DNA from: JAAURB01 sp049647265
GTDB taxonomy: Bacteria > Cyanobacteriota > Cyanobacteriia > Cyanobacteriales > Microcoleaceae
Direction: 5' to 3'
Length of the DNA: 64,000 nucleotides
NCBI GenBank assembly: GCA_049647265.1
Contig: JBARXJ010000048.1
Span: 558,001-622,000, forward strand
Shown: in pieces, positions 38,552 through 47,899 of the stretch
Layout: each line of letters opens with the position of its first letter
How positions within the stretch are numbered: the first letter of the stretch is position 1
Notes under the pieces: generated by a model
The model's database searches: none
What the model saw: the letters and a program-made list of their open reading frames with translations, nothing else
What the model was told of the DNA's origin: nothing
Translations under genes and position numbers: made by a program

Positions 38552-39252
38552 TTTAAATAATTAATCCAAGCAGGAACAACCGTTTGAGAACCATACCATA
38601 TTCCAGGAGAACGGGGAGAATGCCAAACCCCCTCTAAGGTTAAATTTTCTGCCCCAGCCAAATGGGCGGCCTCAATGGGTGTAATGCCATCTCCCCAAGT
38701 TTGACCGTTTCCAATGGTTAATTGATAGCTATTGTAAGCTAACCAGCTTCCCGGTTTTCGGACTCCGAATATGGCTTTTCCAGCAATACAAATATAACGA
38801 ATATCGGCATAAAATGCACCAGGATAGTTATCTTTAACAAAGTCTAAATTGCGTTTTGTCCAACGTTCTTGACTAATATGTGGTGTTCCTAATGTGATTA
38901 AAGTCGAAATTGATTGCCGTTGATTCCATAAATGATTAATACCTTCTTCTCGTTGTCCATGAATCGTATAAGGTTTTTCTCCAAGATAAATTCGGGCAAT
39001 CCATCCCCCCGCAGAATGCCCAATTAAGTTGACTTTTTTAACTTGATATTGTTGTTTTGTTTGTTGAATGGTTGTGTTAATTTTCTGTAAAATCGGAATC
39101 ATTGAACGTCCTCCTACAGTCGGTAGCCAATCTCGCTTTCGCAAGGGGACGGTAACGGTGGGAAACCCTTGTTGAATCAGATATTGTTCTAAGGGAAAAT
39201 AGTCAGCGGCAGCGGCAAAAAAACCCGGTAAAATGATAGTGGGAAGTGGCAT
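38548..39252 (-). CDS. lipase-like alpha/beta hydrolase
   Basis: 234 aa with an N-terminal oxyanion motif LPGFFAAAADY, nucleophile elbow LIGHSAGGW (Ser near residue 80), an acid in WGDGITP and a likely catalytic His in GVWHSPRSP near residue 215. The pattern fits small cyanobacterial lipases or esterases of the PGAP1-like group. It is the first gene of a two-gene operon with the S4 protein. Confidence 0.8.
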   Translation of the reverse strand: MPLPTIILPGFFAAAADYFPLEQYLIQQGFPTVTVPLRKRDWLPTVGGRSMIPILQKINTTIQQTKQQYQVKKVNLIGHSAGGWIARIYLGEKPYTIHGQREEGINHLWNQRQSISTLITLGTPHISQERWTKRNLDFVKDNYPGAFYADIRYICIAGKAIFGVRKPGSWLAYNSYQLTIGNGQTWGDGITPIEAAHLAGAENLTLEGVWHSPRSPGIWYGSQTVVPAWINYLK

Positions 39253-39311
39253 ACTTTAATGAAGTCTATTTTTTTTATTATTAACTTTTTCATTAAAAAA
39301 GGCAAGCTTTT

Positions 39312-39860
39312 ATGATAATAATTAAACCTTTTTCTCCTGCCTATCAAGATCAAGTAATCGATCTAATTTTAACCATTCAGCGAGATGAATTTTCCATCCC
39401 CATTCAATTAAGCGATCAACCTGACTTATTAGATATTCCTAAATTTTATCAACAAAAAAACGGTAATTTTTGGATCGCAATTGATCGTCATACACCTGAA
39501 GGCACGCTACGCGAATGTGTGATTGGAACTATTGCTTTAATTGATATCGGTGCATCCCAAGGAACGTTACGAAAGATGTTTGTATTGCCAGAATATCGCG
39601 GTTCAACCCAAGGAGTAGGAAAAAAATTATTAGAAACTTTAATCAATTGGTCACAACAAAAAGGACTCAATTCTATTTATTTAGGAACGACAGAACAGTT
39701 TAAAGCAGCCCATCGCTTCTACAAAAAAAATGGTTTTATTGAGATTAAAAAAAATCAACTTCCCGCTCAATTTCCCATAATGGCTGTAGATACCAAATTT
39801 TATTGTTTAACCCTATCAAAACCGACCATTTCCTTGTACAATATGCTGAACGGTTGTTAA
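39312..39860 (+). CDS. GNAT family N-acetyltransferase
   Basis: 182 aa. The acetyl-CoA loop is seen in RKMFVLPEYRGSTQGVGKKLLETL (Q/RxxGxG/A, about 96-112) and the later strand IYLGTTEQFKAAHRFYKKNGF. The substrate is unknown. A short stretch encoding PEGTLREC resembles the inverted REP-like repeat. The 3' end overlaps the convergent ProA-paralogue gene by 45 bases. Confidence 0.85.
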   Translation: MIIIKPFSPAYQDQVIDLILTIQRDEFSIPIQLSDQPDLLDIPKFYQQKNGNFWIAIDRHTPEGTLRECVIGTIALIDIGASQGTLRKMFVLPEYRGSTQGVGKKLLETLINWSQQKGLNSIYLGTTEQFKAAHRFYKKNGFIEIKKNQLPAQFPIMAVDTKFYCLTLSKPTISLYNMLNGC

Positions 39861-41081
39861 CGCTTCAATCCCAATTAATCCTCGGCGATACCCTTTTTGA
39901 TTCGACATTCCGAGGAAAATTGCATCTCCTCTATTTTGGTGGCGAGAAAATTGCGGCGATGCGTTAATATAAGTCATGGCACTATTAATATTAAGGGTAA
40001 ATTGACGACTTTCTGTATAAGATTCTGTTGCCAAACAGTTAGCATGACCACTACTGCATTGATTAATTAAATGAATCCCATGTTGGAGGTCTTCTACAAA
40101 CCGAAATATCACCGTTTTATTCAGAGAAGGTCGAGACCATTCAACATCAGTAGCTGCCTCTAACTCTGGAAACATTTCTACTATTTGTGGATCGCCTTTA
40201 AGGATAAAACCAGCCTCTGTTAAACTATTCCAGAGTCGCGTTAAAAAAGTCGGTTTTTGGTTGGGATCAACTAATACTTTTTCAATGGCATTTACTGCAT
40301 CGGGTTGGCTATTATGACTTTCTAAAATCATCCACCGTACTAAGTCTACGCTGGCTGTTGCTGACCAATATAAATAACAATTTCCCATGGCAGACCGTAA
40401 AACAGGAACGGTTGATTGTTGTACGACTTGGTTAACGAGGCTGGGACGACCGTAGGGAATAATTAAATTAATGTAAGGGTCTTGAGTGACTAACTCTTCT
40501 AGAGATACATTTTGTTGGGGAGAAATACTTTCTAAACTCGCTAACGGGATGCCTTTGTCCTCTAAAGTTGATTGTAAGATTTGGGCGATCATTTGATTGG
40601 AATGATTCGCTTCACTTCCCCCCATTAATAATAAGCTATTGGCTGTTTTTAAACAGAGTCCGGCGGCAATTGCGCCTAGTTCTGGAAAGGCTTCATAAAT
40701 TAATCCAACGACTCCTAATGGAATTAACTGATAATAGGTTTGACACTGTTCGAGTTGATAAGAAGCACTGACAACACGACCAATGGGATCGGGTAATTCG
40801 CTTAAGCGTTGTAGAATTTGAATGGTTGTTTCTAAGCGTTGTGGCGTTAGTTTTAACCATTCTCCTAATAGTTCCGGTATTCCCGTTTCTCGGTTGGCTT
40901 CTAAATCTAAGGTATTGGCTTCTAAGATATCATTTTGATGACGTTCCAAGGCCTCTGCCATGGCTTTGAGGGCATGATTTCTATCGCTCCCAGGAACCTG
41001 TGATAATATCAAACTAGCCTCATGAGCACGAGCCACAGCAGGGGTGACATGAGACGAAGGGGTGAAGTGTTCTGCTACCAT
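39816..41081 (-). CDS. gamma-glutamyl phosphate reductase paralogue (ProA-like), catalytic Cys absent
   Basis: A 421-aa ProA-family protein of the aldehyde dehydrogenase superfamily, recognisable throughout (GVVGLIYEAFPELGAIAAGLCLK is split by motif; ESHNSQPDAVNAIEKVLV; GHANCLATES; IGIEALTTVQHIV). In true ProA the active-site Cys lies in a segment like YPAACNAMETLL. Here the matching position (about residue 264) is Val: QPDAVNAIEKVL. NADPH reduction of glutamyl phosphate by the usual thiohemiacetal route is therefore unlikely. Many cyanobacteria carry two ProA-like genes, so this may be the repurposed one. It follows a 137-aa membrane protein gene after 4 bases. Confidence 0.8.
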   Translation of the reverse strand: MVAEHFTPSSHVTPAVARAHEASLILSQVPGSDRNHALKAMAEALERHQNDILEANTLDLEANRETGIPELLGEWLKLTPQRLETTIQILQRLSELPDPIGRVVSASYQLEQCQTYYQLIPLGVVGLIYEAFPELGAIAAGLCLKTANSLLLMGGSEANHSNQMIAQILQSTLEDKGIPLASLESISPQQNVSLEELVTQDPYINLIIPYGRPSLVNQVVQQSTVPVLRSAMGNCYLYWSATASVDLVRWMILESHNSQPDAVNAIEKVLVDPNQKPTFLTRLWNSLTEAGFILKGDPQIVEMFPELEAATDVEWSRPSLNKTVIFRFVEDLQHGIHLINQCSSGHANCLATESYTESRQFTLNINSAMTYINASPQFSRHQNRGDAIFLGMSNQKGYRRGLIGIEALTTVQHIVQGNGRF

Positions 41082-41085
41082 GATG

Positions 41086-41499
41086 TCAACGTCGATAAGC
41101 TAACCAAACCATCACTGCGGGTAGCATTGCTAACATCACTGCCACCACCGCCCACAATACAATACTCGGCCCAGGAGCAGATAAGGCCAAAGGCAGCCAA
41201 ATCACCAATAAGACCAACAAAATGCCTAATGCTAAGGGTAAGTAATGAGCCTTGACCCCAGGTGTCGAGCGGTTCCATTGATGACCTGTCCATCGCCACA
41301 CTTGTTTGTAAGGATAGTGGGTGGAGAGTTGTTCTAAGGAATAGCCCGTTTCATCGACCACAAAAATTTGCTGACAGCGATCGCAGCCCATCGCTTCTGT
41401 CAGTATAATGGGAACCAGGTGACCCTTACGCCGACAAGGACAAGGGTATTCACTATTTAAGTCAATTTTTTGGGCTTTTTGAGGTGGCACAAGTGACAA
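41086..41499 (-). CDS. zinc-ribbon and membrane-helix protein (137 aa)
   Basis: Conserved-looking cyanobacterial protein of unknown function. A CPCRRKGHLVPIILTEAMGC segment followed by DRCQQIF gives a four-Cys ribbon (about residues 19-41), then a WRWTGHQW segment and two adjacent membrane helices (about 88-135). The last gene product residues are basic. It is probably the first gene of an operon with the ProA paralogue. Confidence 0.7.
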   Translation of the reverse strand: MSLVPPQKAQKIDLNSEYPCPCRRKGHLVPIILTEAMGCDRCQQIFVVDETGYSLEQLSTHYPYKQVWRWTGHQWNRSTPGVKAHYLPLALGILLVLLVIWLPLALSAPGPSIVLWAVVAVMLAMLPAVMVWLAYRR

Positions 41500-41774
41500 T
41501 TAGTTCCAAAAAAGATGTTATTCTAAAACACTTTAGCAAATCTATCGGCTGATGCGGGATCAAACTTAGCAACTTGGCTTGATTAAATTGCTGAATTTGA
41601 TCTTGAAAGTTTCAACTCGATTGTCTTGACCTCCCTATTATACTCAATATTCCGGGCTTAGCGCTACTGAATTTTAGCAGTCGTAGTGCTGCTATGTCTG
41701 ATTTTAATCAGCAGTTAGACACTGTGAATTAATATTTTTCTATTATATCAGGGCAATATTGAGCCAGATGCAGT

Positions 41775-42605
41775 TCAGCTAGAACAGAAGTTATGGGATT
41801 TAATCTGATTAATTGTCTCTCGCAATTCTTCTGAGGGGTTATCGACTGAAAACATAATTTGTAATGCATCTGACCACAAATCTTTTTCTATAAAATAATT
41901 TGCTTTTTCTAAGGCAATGACTTCAACAGTTTCCCCAGATAGCTGAGATTCTATTGCTTGTAAATCTTGTTGAATTGCTTCTCGCTTTTGTGTTTCCATC
42001 ACTTTAAACGGAATTTCAACAGACTGAGTTGGAAACTGTATAGAATCTTGTAATGATAACTGCCACCGATACATTTCTCCGGGTTGAAGCGGACTACTAT
42101 GATCATACGCAACAGAATTGTCTCCAGATGTTACTTCCTTACTCCAAATTTCCTGCTCACCTTCAGCAGAATATATAATAACCATCTGCTTATTTACACT
42201 ATTTTCTTGCCAGATAAATAATGGGCGATCGCTCCAAACTTCAATCGGAGTTTCTGTAGCGTTTTCAGCAGTATTTTTTTCTACCAACTTTTGAGGCGAA
42301 ATTAGACATAATTCCGGATTTCCAGAACGACTTCCACCTGAACGTTTTTTTCGATTAAATACACCCGATCTGTTTAACAATACAATTTCGATTTGTTCCC
42401 AACTTCGACCGCCGCCTGCTTCTTTTTCACGAGTAAAAATGCCTCCGTCTTCATTATTTTGAGCTGTTTCTCCTATATTTACCTGACTTAGATATTCTTC
42501 AATTTCACCGGGTTGACTCATCCCTTTCAAAGGTAATATTGATGGGAAAGATAGAATTAAGAAAACTATCAAAACTTTGTTAGTTAACTTCTTAATAAGA
42601 TTCAT
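41775..42605 (-). CDS. DUF928 family exported protein
   Basis: 276 aa with an N-terminal signal peptide (NLIKKLTNKVLIVFLILSF, cleavage near the SQPG region). The DUF928 core is visible from RSGGSRSGNPELCLISPQ (about residues 88-105) to EIPFKVMETQKREAI (about 205), followed by a helical tail. The function is unknown; members often sit beside CHAT or CHASE2 genes in cyanobacteria. CGGAGGTC is a strong ribosome-binding site for ATG 42605, and the frame overlaps the CHAT-CHASE2 gene by 14 bases. Last gene of the operon. Confidence 0.85.
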   Translation of the reverse strand: MNLIKKLTNKVLIVFLILSFPSILPLKGMSQPGEIEEYLSQVNIGETAQNNEDGGIFTREKEAGGGRSWEQIEIVLLNRSGVFNRKKRSGGSRSGNPELCLISPQKLVEKNTAENATETPIEVWSDRPLFIWQENSVNKQMVIIYSAEGEQEIWSKEVTSGDNSVAYDHSSPLQPGEMYRWQLSLQDSIQFPTQSVEIPFKVMETQKREAIQQDLQAIESQLSGETVEVIALEKANYFIEKDLWSDALQIMFSVDNPSEELRETINQIKSHNFCSS

Positions 42606-44970
42606 GATTACGACCTCCGATTAGATAACTCCAGAATACTATAATTGGGAAAAAACAAGGCACTAAAATAGCCCAAGAGATATAGATTTGTAAAGCAACC
42701 AAAATATAAACGAGGGTCGCACTGCCTAAAACAAGTCTAAGCTGCTTTTTCAGATAGGTATTTTCTTGAATAATCATCAGTGTACATTTTCCTACAAATG
42801 CTGCACACAAAATCATTAAAAAATCAGGAATGGGAACAACTAATCTTCTTCTCAATAAATGATGAACAGTGTAAGCATGATATTCACCTCCCGTAAAGCG
42901 ATTGTTCCCTACTCCTTGCCAAAAACTAATAGCGCGGGGTCGGGAAAAATTATCTCCATCTTCACAATTTAGCCCTGCGCCATCATATCCTCCTGGTGCA
43001 ATAATAACCACTTGATTTTCAATATTACGAGGAATACTGCCACTCAGTATATTTTGAGCAGAAGTCGTTTGATACACTTCATTCGGAGGAAGAGATAAAT
43101 CAATAATGGGATGAAACCATTGAAAGAATTGAGCAATTTTTGGTAATTTTAACTTAAGCAAATACTCAATATTGTTATCTAAACTAGATGCTGTTAAGTT
43201 ATTAAATAATTGAGGTCGTAAAGCAGTTTGATTTTCTAAAGTGATAGGAGCCAGTTCTTTTAAATCAGAAGACAAGTTCAGTTGATAAGCTAAAGCCATT
43301 AAATAAGCAAAAGGACATCGATCATTACACTCTTCATCCGAGGATAATAACTCGACAAATCCTGGGAAAAACAGAATATCTGCTTTCATACTCCAGTTGA
43401 GACTGGCAACTTTATCACTCACCCCTTGTGGCGGATTGCTTGTTTCTACGCCAGCAAAAATAAATAATCTTTCTTGTTTTACCGCAGCTTGAATACTGTC
43501 TGCCAGAAGTGCTGCGGCTGATGGTTGTTCTTGATCTCGATCTAGAATATAATCAATACCAATAACAGAAGCATTTAACTGAGATAAACGGTTAATTAAT
43601 AAACTTAAATAGCGATAATTAAGGGGACAAACTTGTTGAGCCTCGTTATCGGAACCTTCAAGAGAAGCTTCATCAATCTGAACGAGTAAAACAGGTTCTT
43701 TTTGTATTCGTTCAATTTGTCCAGTTTGTTGACGATAAAGTGCCTGAAGATAAAGTCTAAAATCGATAAGTTGGTCTTGAATAGGAGAGAGTAAACTAAT
43801 TCCTAAAAGACTGGTTAAAGCCACAGCTTCTACTGGGTTAGGACAGAGTAGCCGCCACCAGCGAGGTTTTTGTAAGCGAAATAATTCAGCTTCAGGATGA
43901 CGAAAAATAGAAGGAACTAAATAGGATGATGGATAATTAAGGCGTTTTTCTTGTTGTTTGAAAAAGACATAAATTTCTCGTAAGGCTTCATGAACATCTT
44001 TGTGTTCAGCTAAACACTGTAAGAATTGGGGTAAGAAATCCTGAGCGACTTTATTGTGGATGGGTTCTCGCATTACCACCACTTGATTTAAGCCTAAATT
44101 AATCAAAGATTCGGCAATGTCTATCCCACTACAGGAGTTAAAAATAGCAAATTGTAATCCATTGCGCTTAGCTTGTTTTAAACAAGGTTCTAGTTCAGAA
44201 ATAAACATTGACATTTTGGGTGCAATTTGCAGTTCTCCACCCGTTAATCTCGCTTCATTACTATGACCTGCAAAGAATAAAATATCCCAACCTTTTTGAT
44301 CGGCAATCGCTTTACAAATTCGAGTTTTTAGTTCGTTACTATCTGTTTCTCCCTGCTTCCAACCTTCAAATTTAAGTTGACAAATATGACTAAATTCTTG
44401 TTCTAAAGCCTCTCTGTCTAACTCTAAATTAACCCCTGTATCATCTCCAAAAATAGCTAAAATTCTAGGTTTTCGTCGTAGAGGACGAACAGCTTCATAT
44501 TGAATATTACTCGGAGTGCGAGCAATTCTGATTTTACCAACCGCGTTAATATCCGTTCCAATTTGCCAAGTTTCCCAAGGAAAACGAGCTAATTCCGGCG
44601 AAATACAAGTCAGAAAAACATCCACCCATTCTACATGACTCTGACTGGCTGCATTAGCAATTTCACGGCGAATGGGAAATAATTCTGGACTCAATAACCA
44701 ATGGTGAAATCGATCTAATAATTTGGCTTCAGCCTCGACTAAAATCGCTCGCCAATCTTTGGGTTGAGCCGTCCCTGCGCCTTCGGTGACTTTTCCTCGC
44801 ACCCCCTGCAAGCTTTGATAATAATTCAAATAAGCCTGTTGCCATTGATGATATAAATGAGTCAATAGTTGGGGAAATTCCAGTTGAACATTGCGGTTAC
44901 AACCATTTCCCCATGATAAATCAAAATCACAAATGGAATGAATTTGAAGTACCTTTAGTTTAAATTTCAT
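42592..44970 (-). CDS. CHAT caspase-like protease fused to CHASE2 sensor
   Basis: About 792 aa from ATG 44970 (a GTG at 44982 is possible). Residues about 170-365 are a CHAT domain with the caspase-type dyad: His in LFFAGHSNE (about 236) and Cys in FAIFNSCSGID (about 280). A membrane helix near 385-402 leads to a CHASE2 domain (about 415-700, VLLVQIDEASL through IISPGGYDGAG-like VVIIAPGGYD), followed by two or three helices at the C-terminus. Predicted topology: cytoplasmic protease governed by an extracytoplasmic sensor. It is the third gene of the operon. Confidence 0.88.
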   Translation of the reverse strand: MKFKLKVLQIHSICDFDLSWGNGCNRNVQLEFPQLLTHLYHQWQQAYLNYYQSLQGVRGKVTEGAGTAQPKDWRAILVEAEAKLLDRFHHWLLSPELFPIRREIANAASQSHVEWVDVFLTCISPELARFPWETWQIGTDINAVGKIRIARTPSNIQYEAVRPLRRKPRILAIFGDDTGVNLELDREALEQEFSHICQLKFEGWKQGETDSNELKTRICKAIADQKGWDILFFAGHSNEARLTGGELQIAPKMSMFISELEPCLKQAKRNGLQFAIFNSCSGIDIAESLINLGLNQVVVMREPIHNKVAQDFLPQFLQCLAEHKDVHEALREIYVFFKQQEKRLNYPSSYLVPSIFRHPEAELFRLQKPRWWRLLCPNPVEAVALTSLLGISLLSPIQDQLIDFRLYLQALYRQQTGQIERIQKEPVLLVQIDEASLEGSDNEAQQVCPLNYRYLSLLINRLSQLNASVIGIDYILDRDQEQPSAAALLADSIQAAVKQERLFIFAGVETSNPPQGVSDKVASLNWSMKADILFFPGFVELLSSDEECNDRCPFAYLMALAYQLNLSSDLKELAPITLENQTALRPQLFNNLTASSLDNNIEYLLKLKLPKIAQFFQWFHPIIDLSLPPNEVYQTTSAQNILSGSIPRNIENQVVIIAPGGYDGAGLNCEDGDNFSRPRAISFWQGVGNNRFTGGEYHAYTVHHLLRRRLVVPIPDFLMILCAAFVGKCTLMIIQENTYLKKQLRLVLGSATLVYILVALQIYISWAILVPCFFPIIVFWSYLIGGRNHESY

Positions 44971-44988
44971 TGTGCTTATCACTTCAAA

Positions 44989-46257
44989 TTAAAACATAAA
45001 TACACGAGCGATTTGAGGATAATTATCAATCATAAAATTAACTAAGAATTTCTCACCAATTTCACCCACAATTTGAGTGAATAGATAAGTTTGACCGGCT
45101 TCTGGAGACAGTTTACGGTCAATTAATACCTGATTTTCATCACTAATTCGCCATTGCATCGCTGAAGGAGAAACCGCCTCGGAGGAAGTTGTTGCAATTA
45201 ATAATAATGCCCATTCATTTTGAGGTCGTCGCCAAGTAATCGCATATAATTGAATATCATTGGGTAAGTTTTCTCGCCGACAAGCGGCTTCTGGAGGCAC
45301 TTGAATTTGATATTGACTTTGCAGTTGATTCAGAATATCTTCTAATTCTGCAACGGGAGAAGCAGAAGGTGCAAGGGTTGATAAAAAGCCTCGCATTGGC
45401 AGGGCTAAAGGTTGCCATGCTAAACTTTGGCTGACTTCATCGAGTTGATTTTGTAGCCATTTTCCGACACTAATAATAGGTTGAGTTAATAGCTGTAATA
45501 CCTCAGAAATAGCTAAGGAAGGTTGAGCATCATTTAACCAATTCAGCAGGGAAGAATGAGTCAGTAATGCTTTTGCTTCTGTCCAATCTAAGACTTGCCA
45601 TAACGGACGATTTGTGGCTTGAGGTAATAATGTTTCTAACTGAGTTTTAACGGCTGCTAATTCTGCTTGACGGTTGTCTGGAATAGCGGGTAAGGGAATT
45701 GTAGAAGGAGATAAACATTGTAAATTGAGTAATAGCTCATCTGTATCTGGATTAAAATCTTCTCTAGGAATGGCATAAGTCCAATCGATTAAAGGCTGGA
45801 TTTGAGAGGCTTCTTCTGCTAATTGATTATAAGTTAAAAAGCCGAGAATACCGATTAATTCTAAGTCTTCTGCCACCCCAACAGGAACATAAAAATGAGC
45901 CGCAAATTCGGGTAATTCGATAACGGCTCTAGGGATAATAATCTCAGGCTCACTCATGCCATTACTGGGAATTAAACACAGTTTAAATTCTCCCAATTGT
46001 AGGAAAACAATACTTTCTAAACTAGGAATCAATTCACCGGGAATAACAGTCAGTTGAGGTTCTCGTTTTTGTAACCAATTTTCCAATCCAAACTGTGCTA
46101 ATTGGCTGAGATAAACTGACCATTGTTGCTCGGATTTAACCGTTTGACTTTGTTGTAAAGCCGTATCAATCTGCTCAGTTTCTAATGCAATGGTTTCAAT
46201 TGTATTATCTAGTTCAATGAATTCGTGAGCAAAATCATTTAATAAATCCGTTAACAT
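44989..46257 (-). CDS. DUF1822 family protein
   Basis: About 422 aa, cytoplasmic. DUF1822 members are cyanobacterial proteins of unknown function, recognised here by LNDFAHEFIELD, LQLGEFKLCLIPSN and PLIDWTYAIPREDF. Start set at ATG 46257, eight bases after AGGAG; the frame extends to TTG 46263. Overlaps the sigma-like gene by a few bases and precedes the CHAT gene closely, so it is cotranscribed. Confidence 0.85.
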   Translation of the reverse strand: MLTDLLNDFAHEFIELDNTIETIALETEQIDTALQQSQTVKSEQQWSVYLSQLAQFGLENWLQKREPQLTVIPGELIPSLESIVFLQLGEFKLCLIPSNGMSEPEIIIPRAVIELPEFAAHFYVPVGVAEDLELIGILGFLTYNQLAEEASQIQPLIDWTYAIPREDFNPDTDELLLNLQCLSPSTIPLPAIPDNRQAELAAVKTQLETLLPQATNRPLWQVLDWTEAKALLTHSSLLNWLNDAQPSLAISEVLQLLTQPIISVGKWLQNQLDEVSQSLAWQPLALPMRGFLSTLAPSASPVAELEDILNQLQSQYQIQVPPEAACRRENLPNDIQLYAITWRRPQNEWALLLIATTSSEAVSPSAMQWRISDENQVLIDRKLSPEAGQTYLFTQIVGEIGEKFLVNFMIDNYPQIARVFMF

Positions 46258-47678
46258 TTGCAATTCTCCTGTATTAATTGATGAATTTGAAAAGATTGGT
46301 TTTCTACTTGAAATACTGCCGTTTTTAAGTATTGGCAGATAGTTTTAGACAGTTGACTGGGTTGACGATAAGCTTGACCGGTGCTGGCATTTTTGCGATC
46401 TTCAGCAATCGCTTGATCAATTTTTTCTCCTAACGCTTGCTCTACTTTTTCACTTAAGTTCTGTAATTTATCAGGGGTGATTTCTTCACGATTTTGAGCT
46501 AACTGATTAATCCGCTGACATATAGACCAAACGGTATTGCGTCTAATATCACTGCGAAGTTGCTTTAACTCTAGTAAGCGGCTAACTCGAGGCTGGTCAT
46601 TAAAGCCTAACTTATCGGCTATTTCACCCATTGAAATCCGATGGCAATGGAACCAATGAAGTGCTTTGATAAAATTTTCTATTTTTGCTTTATACTTCTC
46701 CTGAGATTTCGGTGTTTGTTTCTTCGGCTTATAATAATTTAAACGATTTTCTATAACCGTTTTAACAGCATCTGCTAAGCAGTCATTTAACTCTTGTAAA
46801 GATGCATTGTCAGAGTCATAGGAAATCGAATTGTATTTCTTAGCATAATTGGGTTGAATCTTTCGCTGTACTCGTTCCTCCCGTAAAATTTGCGCTAAAT
46901 TTTGTAATTCAGTTAAAACCTCTTCAGAAGAAAAATTCTTAGTTTTTGCTAAAAGTTTAGCGATTTGACCGAGTTGTTCTAAGTTCGGTTCTGGGTAACG
47001 TTTGCGCGATCCACTTTGACGTTCTTCTAGGATTTGTTGACGATAAACCTGATGATAAAGATTAAGTAAATTTAAATAAAACTCAATTTCTTCAGGCGTT
47101 GAATCATGGTATGATAAAATTCGTTGCAGTTGTCCGATAGAAGTTTGATTTAAAATAAACCAATCGGTCACCTGTTCTATGCCATGTTCGAGTAAAATCT
47201 GCTTAACTCTACGATCACTTTTAGCAATGCGAATTGTCCAGGTTGAGAGATTTCCTTTGCAGGGTTCAAAGGTTTCGAGAATTTTACAAGTGAGAGACTC
47301 TGAATCTGAGTGAGAATCTTCTTCTAAATGACCATCTAACACATAAGGAAGTAGTTCTTCACCTCGCAAATCATAAGTTGTACTAAATCGCTGTTGGAGG
47401 CTATAACAGAAGTCTTTAAGCTGGTTTGAAATAAAGCAACGTAGACTTATATTTGCCAGTAATACTCTCTCTGAATGACTGCGCCACTCCACAAGCTGTT
47501 GTTGAATTTCTCTTGCTGTTAATTCAGCAGCGTCATTGTCGGGGTTCTCAGGTAGGGTGACTTGAGAAAAGTGTTGCTTCATGAATGTTTTTGCCGCTGG
47601 AATTTCTCGGCTATGACAGTGACCCAGGCTATCAATTCCGAACCAAATCCAGTATCGTGATAATATCCCCATAACCAT
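46251..47678 (-). CDS. sigma-70-like regulator (cyanobacterial group 3-like)
   Basis: 475 aa, first gene of the CHAT-CHASE2 operon. Residues about 130-220 resemble the sigma-like segment GNLSTWTIRIAKSDRRVKQILLEHGIEQVTDWFILN, and about 335-400 carry a helix-turn-helix region (ISMGEIADKLGFNDQPRVSRLLELKQLRSDIRR) like sigma region 4. The canonical -10 and -35 binding signatures are weak, so it could be a divergent sigma factor or a DNA-binding regulator. It probably controls the operon or its own targets. ATG 47678 is the first start. Confidence 0.7.
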   Translation of the reverse strand: MVMGILSRYWIWFGIDSLGHCHSREIPAAKTFMKQHFSQVTLPENPDNDAAELTAREIQQQLVEWRSHSERVLLANISLRCFISNQLKDFCYSLQQRFSTTYDLRGEELLPYVLDGHLEEDSHSDSESLTCKILETFEPCKGNLSTWTIRIAKSDRRVKQILLEHGIEQVTDWFILNQTSIGQLQRILSYHDSTPEEIEFYLNLLNLYHQVYRQQILEERQSGSRKRYPEPNLEQLGQIAKLLAKTKNFSSEEVLTELQNLAQILREERVQRKIQPNYAKKYNSISYDSDNASLQELNDCLADAVKTVIENRLNYYKPKKQTPKSQEKYKAKIENFIKALHWFHCHRISMGEIADKLGFNDQPRVSRLLELKQLRSDIRRNTVWSICQRINQLAQNREEITPDKLQNLSEKVEQALGEKIDQAIAEDRKNASTGQAYRQPSQLSKTICQYLKTAVFQVENQSFQIHQLIQENCKC

Positions 47679-47879
47679 TTTTCAACTGATGAATGGTACT
47701 TTGTCGTCTTAGTTTCAAGTGATGCCGTTACCGGTAGTCACATTCAATCCTAAGTTGCTCTCTATGTCTATCTAGTTTGGCAGATGGGGAAGTTATGTAT
47801 TTTTTTTTATAGCGCTACGCGGGTGTCGGGGAACGGGTGTGGGGTAACGGGTGTCGGGTTTTGGGTTTTGGGTGTGTAC

Positions 47880-47899
47880 GGGCGCATGCAATGCGCCCC
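47880..47899. repeat. dispersed palindrome, copy 2 of 3
   Basis: Same 20-base core as at 35856 and 57917. It abuts the hemD stop codon, and the following CTCCTGACTCCTGACTCC stretch encodes the last few HemD residues. A G-rich GGGTGTCGGGG-type low-complexity stretch precedes it. Confidence 0.8.

Noticed and set aside
40568..41299. Several frames opposite the ProA-like and zinc-ribbon genes
   Set aside because: Shadows of the coding strand without supporting signals.
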